From positions 1 to 64,000 of the forward strand of contig NZ_CAMPKE010000009.1 of the NCBI RefSeq assembly GCF_946887195.1: a stretch of DNA of 64,000 nt. Reading direction: 5' to 3'. A model generated the notes under the pieces. It was not told the origin of the DNA. It did not search any database and saw only the letters and a program-made list of their open reading frames with translations. Origin of the DNA: an uncultured Halomonas sp. Its GTDB lineage: Bacteria > Pseudomonadota > Gammaproteobacteria > Pseudomonadales > Halomonadaceae. The translations under genes and the position numbers were made by a program. Shown piece by piece: positions 43,585 through 51,582 of the stretch (within the stretch, counting starts at the first letter, position 1; each line of letters opens with the position of its first letter).

Positions 43585-44223
43585 TCAATCACCGCTGGCG
43601 GCAGGGGAGGAAGTCGCCAGGCTGTCCTGGAAGTGCCTGGCGGCGTCTTCATCGACCAGCGGGGTCCGCTCGAATAGCCGGATGTTCAACGCGTTGCCGG
43701 AAGAAGAACTCGCACTGAGGGTGTCGATGCGATGCCCGCCTCGCAGGGTCACCAACTTGGCGATGTCGCGGCCGGCCTGCCTGGGTAGCAGTACCAGGCG
43801 CCACTGTTCGGCATCGCCATCGAGCAGCAAGTAATAGTCCTCGCGCAGCGTGCCGATATCGCCATGCAGCGCCGCCAGCAATACTCGTGAAACCTGCTGG
43901 GCTCCCGGCAATCCATCTTTGGTGGCCAGCGGGTCGAAGGTAATCTGGGCCTTGGGTGCCAGATGAAAGAAGCGTCCGGCGGCATCGATGCCGAGCGTGG
44001 CTCGCAACGGGCTGAGCCACTGCCAGATCATCGACTGATCGGGTACGAACATCAGCCGACCATTGGTATGGACGCGAAGCTCCTGTGCCGCCAGCCAGCG
44101 GCTCTGTTCGATATGGCCCAGAAAGGCCGATGTACGAGCCTGCTGGGCTTGCCATTCATCGAGCGTGAACGCATTGGCGATCGGTGCCAGAAGCAGCAGC
44201 AGACCGCAGACGAGATATTTCAT
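43585..44223 (-). CDS. LolA-like periplasmic carrier protein
   Basis: A 212-residue exported protein. The signal peptide (residues 1-18, cut after ANA) is followed by a LolA/LppX-like half-barrel: FLGHIEQSRWLAAQELRVHT, GRLMFVPDQSMIWQWLSP, HLAPKAQITFDPLATKDG. The W-rich 'strip' and the order of strands match the outer-membrane-carrier proteins coded within aryl-polyene clusters. It lies 109 bases downstream of the ketoreductase gene, the last of the polyene operon, and is the second LolA-like gene here (the other at 50995). Confidence 0.75.
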   Translation of the reverse strand: MKYLVCGLLLLLAPIANAFTLDEWQAQQARTSAFLGHIEQSRWLAAQELRVHTNGRLMFVPDQSMIWQWLSPLRATLGIDAAGRFFHLAPKAQITFDPLATKDGLPGAQQVSRVLLAALHGDIGTLREDYYLLLDGDAEQWRLVLLPRQAGRDIAKLVTLRGGHRIDTLSASSSSGNALNIRLFERTPLVDEDAARHFQDSLATSSPAASGD

Positions 44224-44331
44224 GTGGTGTCCAGGCGCGGCGTAAGATCGAAAAAGAACGCTATCGCGCCATGCGACTGATGGAGGCGGTCGGGCACGGC
44301 ACGTAGCTTGCGAATAAAGACAGCGATAGCC

Positions 44332-45057
44332 TCAGCAGATTCCGCCATTCACGGCGATCACCTGCCGGGTGATGTAGCTGGCATCCTTCGAGCACAGAAA
44401 ACTCACCGCGGCGGCGACCTCGTCGCTGGTTCCGGTGCGCTGCATGGGGATCATCTTCACGGCTTCCTGGCCGAGGCGGTCGGCGGTCATATCGGTATCG
44501 ATCAACCCCGGTGCGACACAGTTGACGGTGATCCGGCGTTTGGCCAACTCCACCGCGAGCGCCTTGACCGCGCCGATCAGGCCAGCCTTGGCGGCGCTGT
44601 AATTGACCTGCCCACGATTGCCTATCTGCCCGGATGTCGATGACATCACCACGATGCGGCCCGCCGCGCGGCGGCGAATCATCGGCATCGTCAATGGCTT
44701 GACCACGTTGTAGAAGCCATCGAGATTGGTGCGCATGACGCTATCCCAATCGTCATCGGTGAGTGCGGGAAACGCGCCATCGGCGGCAATGCCGGCATTG
44801 CAGATCACGCCGTAATAGGCGCCATGCGCGTCGATGTCGGCCTCGATGGCGTGGCGCGCGGCCTCGCGGTCGGCGACATCGAAGCACAGCACGCGGGCGC
44901 TGCGCCCCAACTCGCGAATCTCGCGTGCCACGCCGTCGGCGGCATCGCGTCGCTGGCGGCAATGCAGCACCACATCGTAGCCATCGCGCGCCAGACGCAG
45001 GGCAATGGCGCGGCCGATGCCGCGGCTCGATCCGGTCACTAGCAGGGTGTCGTTCAT
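44332..45057 (-). CDS. apeQ: 3-oxoacyl-ACP reductase (ApeQ-type FabG)
   Basis: A 241-residue short-chain dehydrogenase. NADP-binding VTGSSRGIGRAIA at residues 7-19, CNAGIAADG, catalytic Ser in VMSSTSGQ, Tyr and Lys in YSAAKAG, and the C-terminal PGLIDTDM loop. It would reduce the 3-keto group in each elongation round of aryl-polyene assembly. Last gene of the 15-gene operon, seven bases after the dehydratase gene. Note that many copies of FabG exist in such genomes; the cluster sets this one's role. Confidence 0.92.
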   Translation of the reverse strand: MNDTLLVTGSSRGIGRAIALRLARDGYDVVLHCRQRRDAADGVAREIRELGRSARVLCFDVADREAARHAIEADIDAHGAYYGVICNAGIAADGAFPALTDDDWDSVMRTNLDGFYNVVKPLTMPMIRRRAAGRIVVMSSTSGQIGNRGQVNYSAAKAGLIGAVKALAVELAKRRITVNCVAPGLIDTDMTADRLGQEAVKMIPMQRTGTSDEVAAAVSFLCSKDASYITRQVIAVNGGIC

Positions 45058-45064
45058 GGGGTAC

Positions 45065-45550
45065 TCATGGGGCCATGTCGTCGCTGGTAATGGCGTCGAG
45101 CGAGGCGGGCTGGAAGATGGTCAGGCTGCCGTGGGCCAGACACACGCCGTTGCCATCGCATAACTCGCCGTGAAACTGCCCGAGGCCGTTGTCGGCACGA
45201 AAATCCAGCCGGATCGTCGCGCGCACGGTTTCGCCGAATGCGAAGCGATCCTGCACTGTGGTGAAACGCCGTGTGCCGATCAGGAAGCCCGGCGCCGGTG
45301 GCTCGCCGCGCCGCGCACCGTGCCAGCCGGCCCAGGCGGCGATCGCCTGGGCCAGCCATTCGAGGCCGACCCAGCCGGGAATGCCCTCGGCGGTGGCGAA
45401 GATATCGGCGGCGCTTGGGGTGATCTCCGCGCTCAGGGTGTCATCGTCGACGGCGACGATGCGCTCCAGCAGGCACATGCCTTGGGTCTGCGGCACATAA
45501 GGCGCGATGGCGCAGGGCAGTTGCGGAATGGCGCCAGGATGAGCGGTCAT
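45065..45550 (-). CDS. apeP: Hotdog-fold 3-hydroxyacyl-ACP dehydratase (ApeP-type)
   Basis: A 161-residue hotdog protein. AVDDDTLSAEITPSAAD and EGIPGWVGLEWLAQAIAAWAG give the family pattern, and the long helix with the acid is in the second. It should remove water to form the trans double bonds of the polyene. The fused second dehydratase domain of the ligase gene (54837-56609) would be its partner, as ApeI and ApeP are in Xenorhabdus. The start overlaps the ketosynthase stop by ATGA. Confidence 0.87.
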   Translation of the reverse strand: MTAHPGAIPQLPCAIAPYVPQTQGMCLLERIVAVDDDTLSAEITPSAADIFATAEGIPGWVGLEWLAQAIAAWAGWHGARRGEPPAPGFLIGTRRFTTVQDRFAFGETVRATIRLDFRADNGLGQFHGELCDGNGVCLAHGSLTIFQPASLDAITSDDMAP

Positions 45551-46740
45551 GCCTCGGCCCGCCCGAGCAGCAGAGCGGCGTTATTGCCACCGAAGGCGAA
45601 GGAGTTGCTCAGCGCCAGCCGGGGCGGCTCGCCCTGGATATCCATGACCAGAGGCAGCGCCGGCAGTGCCGGATCGTAATGCCCATCGAAAACGTGCAGC
45701 GGTCGTTTGCCATGCCTCAGCGCCAGCCAGCAGAAAGCGGCCTCGAGCGCGCCGGCGGCACCGAGCGTATGGCCGGTCAGCGCCTTGGTCGAGCTGCACG
45801 GCGGTGGCGTGGCGAACAGCTCGCTGACGGCCTGGGCTTCCATGCTGTCGTTGTGCGCGGTGCCGGTGCCGTGCAGGTTGAGATAATCGATCTCGCTGGG
45901 CGTGCGTCCGGCCTGGGCCAGCGCCGCGCACATCGCCGCCAGCGCGCCGCTGCCATCCGGTCGCGGTGCCGAGACATGATAGGCGTCGGAACTCTCGCCG
46001 GCGCCTTCTAGCTGAATGCCGCCGGACTCGCGGGTCACGATGAACAGCGCCGCCGCCTCACCCAGATTGATGCCGCGCCGGTTGACCGAAAACGGCAGGC
46101 TGGGGGCATCGCTGATCGCCTCCAGGCTGGCAAAGCCATTCACGGTGAGCCGGCACAGGCTGTCGGCACCGCCGGCGATCACCGCATCGCATTCGCCCGA
46201 TTGCAGCAGGCGCCGGGCACTGGCCAGCGCGCGTGCGCTGGAGCTACAGGCGGTCGACAGGGCATATACCGGCCCCGCGATGCCGAGCCGCTCGGCGAGA
46301 AAGCGCGCCGGTGCCCCCAACTCCTGGCGTGCATAGCGAAAATCCTCGGGCAATGGCGCCTCGCGACCGACGCTGGCCAGCACCTGCTCGGTCTCGCCGA
46401 TGCCCGATGTGCTGGTGCCGCAGACCACGCCGATACGCGACGGATCGTATGCGGCAAGGGTGCGCTCCAGCGTCTCGCCGAGGCGCGCCAGTGCCGCGGC
46501 CAGCAACCGATTGTTGCGGCTGCGGTGCTCCATCGGCCAATCACGGGTATCGGGCAATGGCGCAGTGACCTGGCCCAGTGGCAGCGCACGGCCTGGCGTG
46601 AAGGCATCGCTGACGGGTAGGCCACGCCGTCCGGTGAATAGTGCCTCGGCGATATCGTCGAGGGTATCGCCGAGGCTGCACACGATGCCGGGTTCGGACA
46701 GCCGGCAAGGCATTCTCGACAAGCCATTGCGATCGCTCAT
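45547..46740 (-). CDS. apeO: Beta-ketoacyl-ACP synthase (ApeO-type)
   Basis: A 397-residue ketosynthase of the FabB/FabF fold. The catalytic triad is intact: Cys in STACSSSARALA (about 166), His in LHGTGTAHNDS (about 296) and His in TKALTGHTLGAAG (about 331). The first 70 residues are atypical of primary FabF, as in the aryl-polyene ApeO group. ATG 46740 follows homologues and overlaps the lipoprotein gene's stop by four bases. No second full-length ketosynthase (ApeR) lies in the window, so elongation may rely on this one with the short ApeC-like protein, or on a gene elsewhere. Confidence 0.9.
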   Translation of the reverse strand: MSDRNGLSRMPCRLSEPGIVCSLGDTLDDIAEALFTGRRGLPVSDAFTPGRALPLGQVTAPLPDTRDWPMEHRSRNNRLLAAALARLGETLERTLAAYDPSRIGVVCGTSTSGIGETEQVLASVGREAPLPEDFRYARQELGAPARFLAERLGIAGPVYALSTACSSSARALASARRLLQSGECDAVIAGGADSLCRLTVNGFASLEAISDAPSLPFSVNRRGINLGEAAALFIVTRESGGIQLEGAGESSDAYHVSAPRPDGSGALAAMCAALAQAGRTPSEIDYLNLHGTGTAHNDSMEAQAVSELFATPPPCSSTKALTGHTLGAAGALEAAFCWLALRHGKRPLHVFDGHYDPALPALPLVMDIQGEPPRLALSNSFAFGGNNAALLLGRAEA

Positions 46741-47384
46741 GGCCGAGCTCCTTGATGCTCGCTGGGTGCGTTTGCGCCAGGCGCATCGAGCGGTGAGATG
46801 CGCAGCGTGTAACGGCCCTGACGATCGTCGAGCAATACTGCGCCGGCAGTGTTGGCGCTCGCCGTGGCTGGCGTAATACGCGCCACGCTTTCGTTGCGGT
46901 ATCGAATCACTCGGCTGCCATCGTCGATCGCGACCGACCATTCGCCACCGGCGAAGGCGTCACGCAGGGCACGGCTCGGCCATAAACTCCATTCCAGCCG
47001 CGAGGCCAGCCACTCGGGTGAGATCGGCAGCGCTTCGCGCAAAGCATCCGGCGGGATATCGCCGGGCACGAAGCGGCTGCCTTCGCTGTCATGCTCCAGC
47101 GTCACCAGGCGCTGGCCGAAGGGGGTCAGCAGTACCGCGCGCAGTTGATTGTCACCCAGCGCGATCAGGCCGATCAGTTCGCGTGTCGGTCGGTCGTTAT
47201 CATAGGGAATGAAGGTCAGGCGGCGTTTGAGCGTACCATTGAAATCGACGCTATCGAAGGCCGGCGATGGCGCGGGCGGCGGACGAGTGGCGCAGCCAGC
47301 CAGTGCTATCGACAGTAACAGTGACAGCAATAGTATCGCTGGCCGAAACCCGGCACGGCGCCAGGTAGTTGGGGGTCGACTCAT
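46737..47384 (-). CDS. DUF3261 lipoprotein of the aryl-polyene cluster
   Basis: A 215-residue lipoprotein. The lipobox LAGC is at residues 28-31 with Cys31 the lipidated residue, and the N-terminal charged and hydrophobic parts are normal. The rest matches DUF3261, seen mainly in aryl-polyene clusters: RLTFIPYDNDRPTRELIGLI, AVLLTPFGQRLVTLEHD, RLEWSLWPSRALRDAF. It probably helps the polyene lipid reach the outer membrane. ATGA overlaps join it to both neighbours. Confidence 0.85.
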   Translation of the reverse strand: MSRPPTTWRRAGFRPAILLLSLLLSIALAGCATRPPPAPSPAFDSVDFNGTLKRRLTFIPYDNDRPTRELIGLIALGDNQLRAVLLTPFGQRLVTLEHDSEGSRFVPGDIPPDALREALPISPEWLASRLEWSLWPSRALRDAFAGGEWSVAIDDGSRVIRYRNESVARITPATASANTAGAVLLDDRQGRYTLRISPLDAPGANAPSEHQGARP

Positions 47385-48655
47385 GATGTGCCGAGTCCAC
47401 TCGATGATGACGAATGACCGCACAGTTGCGCCAGCGTAGCCAGGTGCTTGCGCGGCGCGCTGGCGAAAGGGTTGTTGCGATCCCAGGCGTAACCGGCCAG
47501 CACCGCGCTGATCATGCGCTTGAGATCGGCCGGCTGAGCGTCGTGGAAGACGATCGATTGCAGTTGGCCGTCGTACCAGGTATCGACATAGGCGCGGAAG
47601 GTATCCACGCCTGCCCGCAGCGGCGTTTCGAACTCGCTCTGCCAATCGACCGCCTCGCCGCGCAACTGGCGGTCGACCAAGGGTGCTGCCATGCTCGCCG
47701 AACGCAGCGCCACGGTCACGCCCGATGAGAACACCGGATCGAGAAACTCCCCGGCATTGCCGAGCAGCGCATAACCCGGGCCATGCAGCGTGACGACATC
47801 GGCGGAATAGCCCTTGAGTTCGTCCACCGGGCGTACTGGGTTTGCATCGCCGAGTAGCTCGTGCAGGCGTGGTTCGGCATCGATCAGCGCCTGCCAGCGC
47901 GTGGCGGGGCTATCGCCGTAGCCGTTCAGGGTGTCGACCTCGCCGACCACGCCGACCGAGGCACGCCCGCTGGCGAACGGAATCAGCCAATACCAGATCG
48001 AGGCGTCGCTGGGGTGCACACCGATCAGGATCTTTTCGCGGTCGTAGCCAGGGTCGCTGATGTTGTCCTCGACATGCGTGAACAGCGCCATGCGTGGCTC
48101 CAGGCGCGGATCGCGAGTCAACTCGAGCTGGCGGGCCAGCACGCGCCCGTAACCGCTGGCATCGAGCACGAAACGCGCACACAGGGTCGATGCCTGGCCA
48201 TGCTCATCGACAAGGCTCAATCGCGGCTGCTCGGGGTCGGGGTGAAAAGCCGTGACCGTGACCCCGAAATCGACCTCGGCGCCTTGGGCGGCGGCGGCCT
48301 GGATCAGGCGCTGATCGAAGTCGGCGCGCTCGACCTGGTAGGTGGTGCCCCAGCCCTCGGTGAACTTGTCGCGAAAATCGATGGCGGTATTCACGCCACC
48401 GCGCGTGAAGGCCGCACCGTTCTTGGGCTGATAGCCCGCGGCTTGTACCGTCTCGAGCAGTCCGGCTTCGGCGAGGAGCGACATGGACTGTGGCAGCAGG
48501 CTCTCGCCGATCGAGAAGCGTGGGAAGTGGCTACGCTCCACGACACGTACGCGATGGCCCCGGCGAACCAGCAGCGCAGCGGCCGCCGCGCCGGCCGGGC
48601 CGGCGCCGATGATCGCCACGTCCGTATCGATAGCGTGATCGTCGTTATCGGTCAT
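47381..48655 (-). CDS. FAD-dependent oxidoreductase (tryptophan-halogenase/geranylgeranyl-reductase-like)
   Basis: A 424-residue flavoprotein. The FAD loop is VAIIGAGPAGAAAAALLVRRG (about residues 12-32), FSIGESLLPQS is the family second motif, and GYALLGNAGEFLDPVFSSGV binds the FAD ribityl/pyrophosphate. It lacks the Trp-x-Trp-x-Ile of true flavin halogenases, so monooxygenase, reductase or desaturase roles on the polyene head group are more likely. The same type of gene is commonly found in aryl-polyene clusters. ATG 48655 overlaps the exporter stop by 11 bases. Confidence 0.87.
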   Translation of the reverse strand: MTDNDDHAIDTDVAIIGAGPAGAAAAALLVRRGHRVRVVERSHFPRFSIGESLLPQSMSLLAEAGLLETVQAAGYQPKNGAAFTRGGVNTAIDFRDKFTEGWGTTYQVERADFDQRLIQAAAAQGAEVDFGVTVTAFHPDPEQPRLSLVDEHGQASTLCARFVLDASGYGRVLARQLELTRDPRLEPRMALFTHVEDNISDPGYDREKILIGVHPSDASIWYWLIPFASGRASVGVVGEVDTLNGYGDSPATRWQALIDAEPRLHELLGDANPVRPVDELKGYSADVVTLHGPGYALLGNAGEFLDPVFSSGVTVALRSASMAAPLVDRQLRGEAVDWQSEFETPLRAGVDTFRAYVDTWYDGQLQSIVFHDAQPADLKRMISAVLAGYAWDRNNPFASAPRKHLATLAQLCGHSSSSSGLGTS

Positions 48656-51011
48656 GAGAGCCCTCTCGTGGTGAACGTACATGAATCGGTCGAACCCAGG
48701 GTACCAGCAACCATACCGCCGCGAGCCCCAGCAGGCAGGTCAGGCCTAGATGATGCAGCGCCGGCGTGGCGCTGAATGCCAGCAGGCCAAACGCCAGCAG
48801 GCTAGTCAAGGTCGACAGGCTGATTGCCAGCCAGGTCGCCGGACGCCGCGCATGCTCGACATTGAAGATACCCGCATCCAGGCCGATGCCCAGCACCAGC
48901 AGCATACCCAGTTGGCTGAAGACATTGAGCGGCACGCCAATCACGCCGAATATCGCCAGTACGATCAGCACCGCACCGGCGGGCGGTACCAGCACCCGCC
49001 ACGCCAGGCTGCGATAACGCCATGCCAGCACGATGGCCATGCCCGCCAGCGCCACACCGACCCATAGCGCGATATGCGCGCGCAACTCGCCGAGCAGGTT
49101 CGATAGCCGCTCGACGCGATCGACATGGATAACGTCGGCGTGGCGCTCGGCGAAATCCGCCAAGCGCTGTTCCAGTGTGGCCGATTCGCTCCCCGACAGC
49201 GGCATGACCGCCGCTACTCTGCTGGATTCATCATTCGCCATGTCGGCCTGCGCCGCGTCGACGCTCCCCAACCACAAGCGGCGGTCGGCCTCGCCGATCG
49301 CGCTATCGAGCCAGGTGGCGACATCCAGTATCGGCGCATCGATCAGGCGCGCGCGGGCACGTTCGGCTATGCTCTCGGGCAGGCCCGCTTGCGTAACCAG
49401 CGCGGTCAGCGGCTCGCCATAGAGCTGCCTGACACGGGCCAGGTTGGCCCTTTGGACTTCGGGCGGCGGCACGCTATCGGCCAGGTTGGTATAGCGCAGG
49501 CTGGCGCCCTCGGCGATCCAGCGATCCAGCGTATCGCCGATTTCGGCCAGGCGAGCGAGCAAGGCGGCTTCGTCGTTGGCGCTCACCAGCAGATAGCGGC
49601 TGCCGGTATCGCTGCCCATCAAGCGCTGGACCTGACGCTCCTCGGCGAGCATGGCGGGCGATGACGGGTTGAGCAGGCGCAGGCTGTCGTTGACGGTCAA
49701 TTGCCAGGCGGCCAGGACGCCAAGTAGCCCGGCGCCGATCAGCGCGCCGGCGGGCGTCAGCCGCCGGCTCGGCATGCTGATTCGCCACAGGCGCTCGGCG
49801 ATTCGCGTGGTGGCGGGATGAGTCGGCGTCGCTAGTCTCGGTAGCCACAGCACCACGGTGAGCCAGGCGCCGAGCAGGCCTAGTGCTGCGAATATTGCCA
49901 TCTGGCGCAATCCCGGCAGTGGCGTCAGCGCCTGGGCCAGATAGGCCAGCAGGCTCGAAATCAGCGCCAGCGCCAGCCCTGGCAGCAGCGGGCGCAGGCG
50001 AAAGCCGTGTCCCGCCACGGCGCGTTCGCACTGCAAGTGCAGGGCGTAATCGATGGCGATACCGATCAGGCTGGCACCGAAGGCCAGCGTCAGCACATGC
50101 AACTGGCCGAACAGCGCCAGTGTCAGTGGCAGGGCGAGCAGCAGCCCACAGCCCAGCGGCAACAGCATTTGCGCCAGCACGCGTGGCGAGCGGAACACCA
50201 CCAGCAGGATGATCACCAGACCCAGCAGCGCGCCCAGGCCAATCGTGCCGACTTCGCGTTTGGCCTGCTCGGCGCCGGCGGCGGCATGAAAGATCAACCC
50301 CGAGCGCAACAGGCTGGCGTCGGGGTGCGCTTGCTGGAAATCCTCGATCGCCGTGGTGAGCGCCTGCTGGGAAGGCAGCGAATAGGGACCTTCGGCCAGT
50401 TCGCCGATCACCAGCGAATAACGCTTGCCGTCGTCGGTGACGGTCAGCAGCCCATCGCGGGCCTCGACGCGGCTATCGTCGCGTGCCGCCAGCCAAGCAT
50501 CGAGCAGGCCGAAAGGATCGGCGACGGGCTGTGGCTGGGCGGTCGGCGAGAACAGCGAGCGCAGCGCCGGCATGACCAGCGAGGCGCCGCCATCGCTGTC
50601 GATCGTATGCTGCAGGGCCGGGGTCAGCAGGCGATAGCGGTAAGCGTCCAGCGCCTTGCGCGGGTCGGCATCGGCGAGATCCACATCGCGCCAGATCAGC
50701 CGTGACAATAGCGGCGAGGCGCCGCCCGCGCGCGATAGCCGCTCGGCCAGCGCTTGCGCGGCGTCTTGCAGGTCGGGCGCCGTCAACAGCACCACGAAGC
50801 GATTCTCGAAGCTACGGCTTAAATTCGCATCGGCGCGTTCGATCAGCGGCGCCTGGCGATCCTCGGGCAACATGGCGGTCAAGCGCGTGTCGGTCGGCAG
50901 GCCGTCGCGCAGCAGCCAGGCCGTTGCCAGCGCACAGACCAGCAGCGCCAGACCCCATAGCCAGGCCAGCGCGCGCGAGCGACCGGTGGGCGGTTCAGTC
51001 GGCACGGGCAT
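48645..51011 (-). CDS. MMPL/RND-family exporter of the aryl-polyene cluster
   Basis: A 788-residue inner-membrane RND/MMPL-type protein with two repeats of one helix, a periplasmic domain and five helices. The first periplasmic domain is about 35-245, the second about 440-640. GASLIGIAIDYALHLQCERA in TM4 carries the Asp of the proton path, mirrored by LLVLGIGLDAGIFNVEHARR in the second half. It probably flips or exports the polyene lipid to the LolA-like carrier coded next to it. The start overlaps the LolA gene's stop by 17 bases. Confidence 0.92.
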   Translation of the reverse strand: MPVPTEPPTGRSRALAWLWGLALLVCALATAWLLRDGLPTDTRLTAMLPEDRQAPLIERADANLSRSFENRFVVLLTAPDLQDAAQALAERLSRAGGASPLLSRLIWRDVDLADADPRKALDAYRYRLLTPALQHTIDSDGGASLVMPALRSLFSPTAQPQPVADPFGLLDAWLAARDDSRVEARDGLLTVTDDGKRYSLVIGELAEGPYSLPSQQALTTAIEDFQQAHPDASLLRSGLIFHAAAGAEQAKREVGTIGLGALLGLVIILLVVFRSPRVLAQMLLPLGCGLLLALPLTLALFGQLHVLTLAFGASLIGIAIDYALHLQCERAVAGHGFRLRPLLPGLALALISSLLAYLAQALTPLPGLRQMAIFAALGLLGAWLTVVLWLPRLATPTHPATTRIAERLWRISMPSRRLTPAGALIGAGLLGVLAAWQLTVNDSLRLLNPSSPAMLAEERQVQRLMGSDTGSRYLLVSANDEAALLARLAEIGDTLDRWIAEGASLRYTNLADSVPPPEVQRANLARVRQLYGEPLTALVTQAGLPESIAERARARLIDAPILDVATWLDSAIGEADRRLWLGSVDAAQADMANDESSRVAAVMPLSGSESATLEQRLADFAERHADVIHVDRVERLSNLLGELRAHIALWVGVALAGMAIVLAWRYRSLAWRVLVPPAGAVLIVLAIFGVIGVPLNVFSQLGMLLVLGIGLDAGIFNVEHARRPATWLAISLSTLTSLLAFGLLAFSATPALHHLGLTCLLGLAAVWLLVPWVRPIHVRSPREGSHDR

Positions 51012-51582
51012 CGTCGGGCGGGTGCTGATCGAACAGGCGAACCTCGAGCACGTCGTCGTTGGCGGCGTGCAATGTCAGGTGCTCGAGATAACGCCCGCCG
51101 CGCAGCTCGATGGTCGCGATACGCTCGCGCAGCGCCGCCGCGCGAGGCGTCAGTGTGACTCGCCAGCTTTCGGCATCGCCGTCGATGGCGATCTCGAAGC
51201 GCTCGGCCAATGCTTGCCAGTCGCCACCCAGCAGCCGCAGGAACAGCGCCGCCACCTGATCGCGGCGGCGGTCGTCGTTACCCGACTCATCGAGTGCCGA
51301 GGCGGAGTCGGGCGTGAGCACCAGGCGGTCCTTCACCGGAGCTTCGAGTACCCAGACCACACGCTCGGCGCGTTCGTAGACGAAGTGACCGTGACTGGCC
51401 AAGGTCGTGTCGAGATCAGCGAGATAGCGTTGCTGCTCGAAGCGCCCCTCGATGGCCTGGGTTTCCCCGAGCCGGGACTGCAGATCGCCGAGATCGAAGG
51501 CCAGCGCGGGCAGGGGTAGCCATGAGAGCGATAACAGCAGCAGGCGAGCCGGCGCTGTGCGCCATGACGGGCGATCAGTCAT
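50995..51582 (-). CDS. LolA-like outer-membrane lipoprotein carrier of the cluster
   Basis: A 195-residue exported LolA-like protein. A signal peptide ends at about residue 26 (LPALA); the half-barrel includes EGRFEQQRYLADLDTTLASH, FVYERAERVVWVLEAPVKD and ALRERIATIELRGGRYLEHL. It would ferry the polyene lipid, or a lipoprotein, across the periplasm. ATG 51582 lies inside the ammonia-lyase stop (ATGACTGA overlap, eight bases) with GGAGG in the coding sequence just upstream, so an upstream in-frame extension is rejected. Confidence 0.87.
   Translation of the reverse strand: MTDRPSWRTAPARLLLLSLSWLPLPALAFDLGDLQSRLGETQAIEGRFEQQRYLADLDTTLASHGHFVYERAERVVWVLEAPVKDRLVLTPDSASALDESGNDDRRRDQVAALFLRLLGGDWQALAERFEIAIDGDAESWRVTLTPRAAALRERIATIELRGGRYLEHLTLHAANDDVLEVRLFDQHPPDDARAD

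Noticed and set aside
47381..48655. Flavin-dependent tryptophan halogenase, suggesting a halogenated pigment
   Set aside because: The FAD loops fit the wider family, but the Trp-x-Trp-x-Ile halogenase motif and a suitably placed Lys are not visible.
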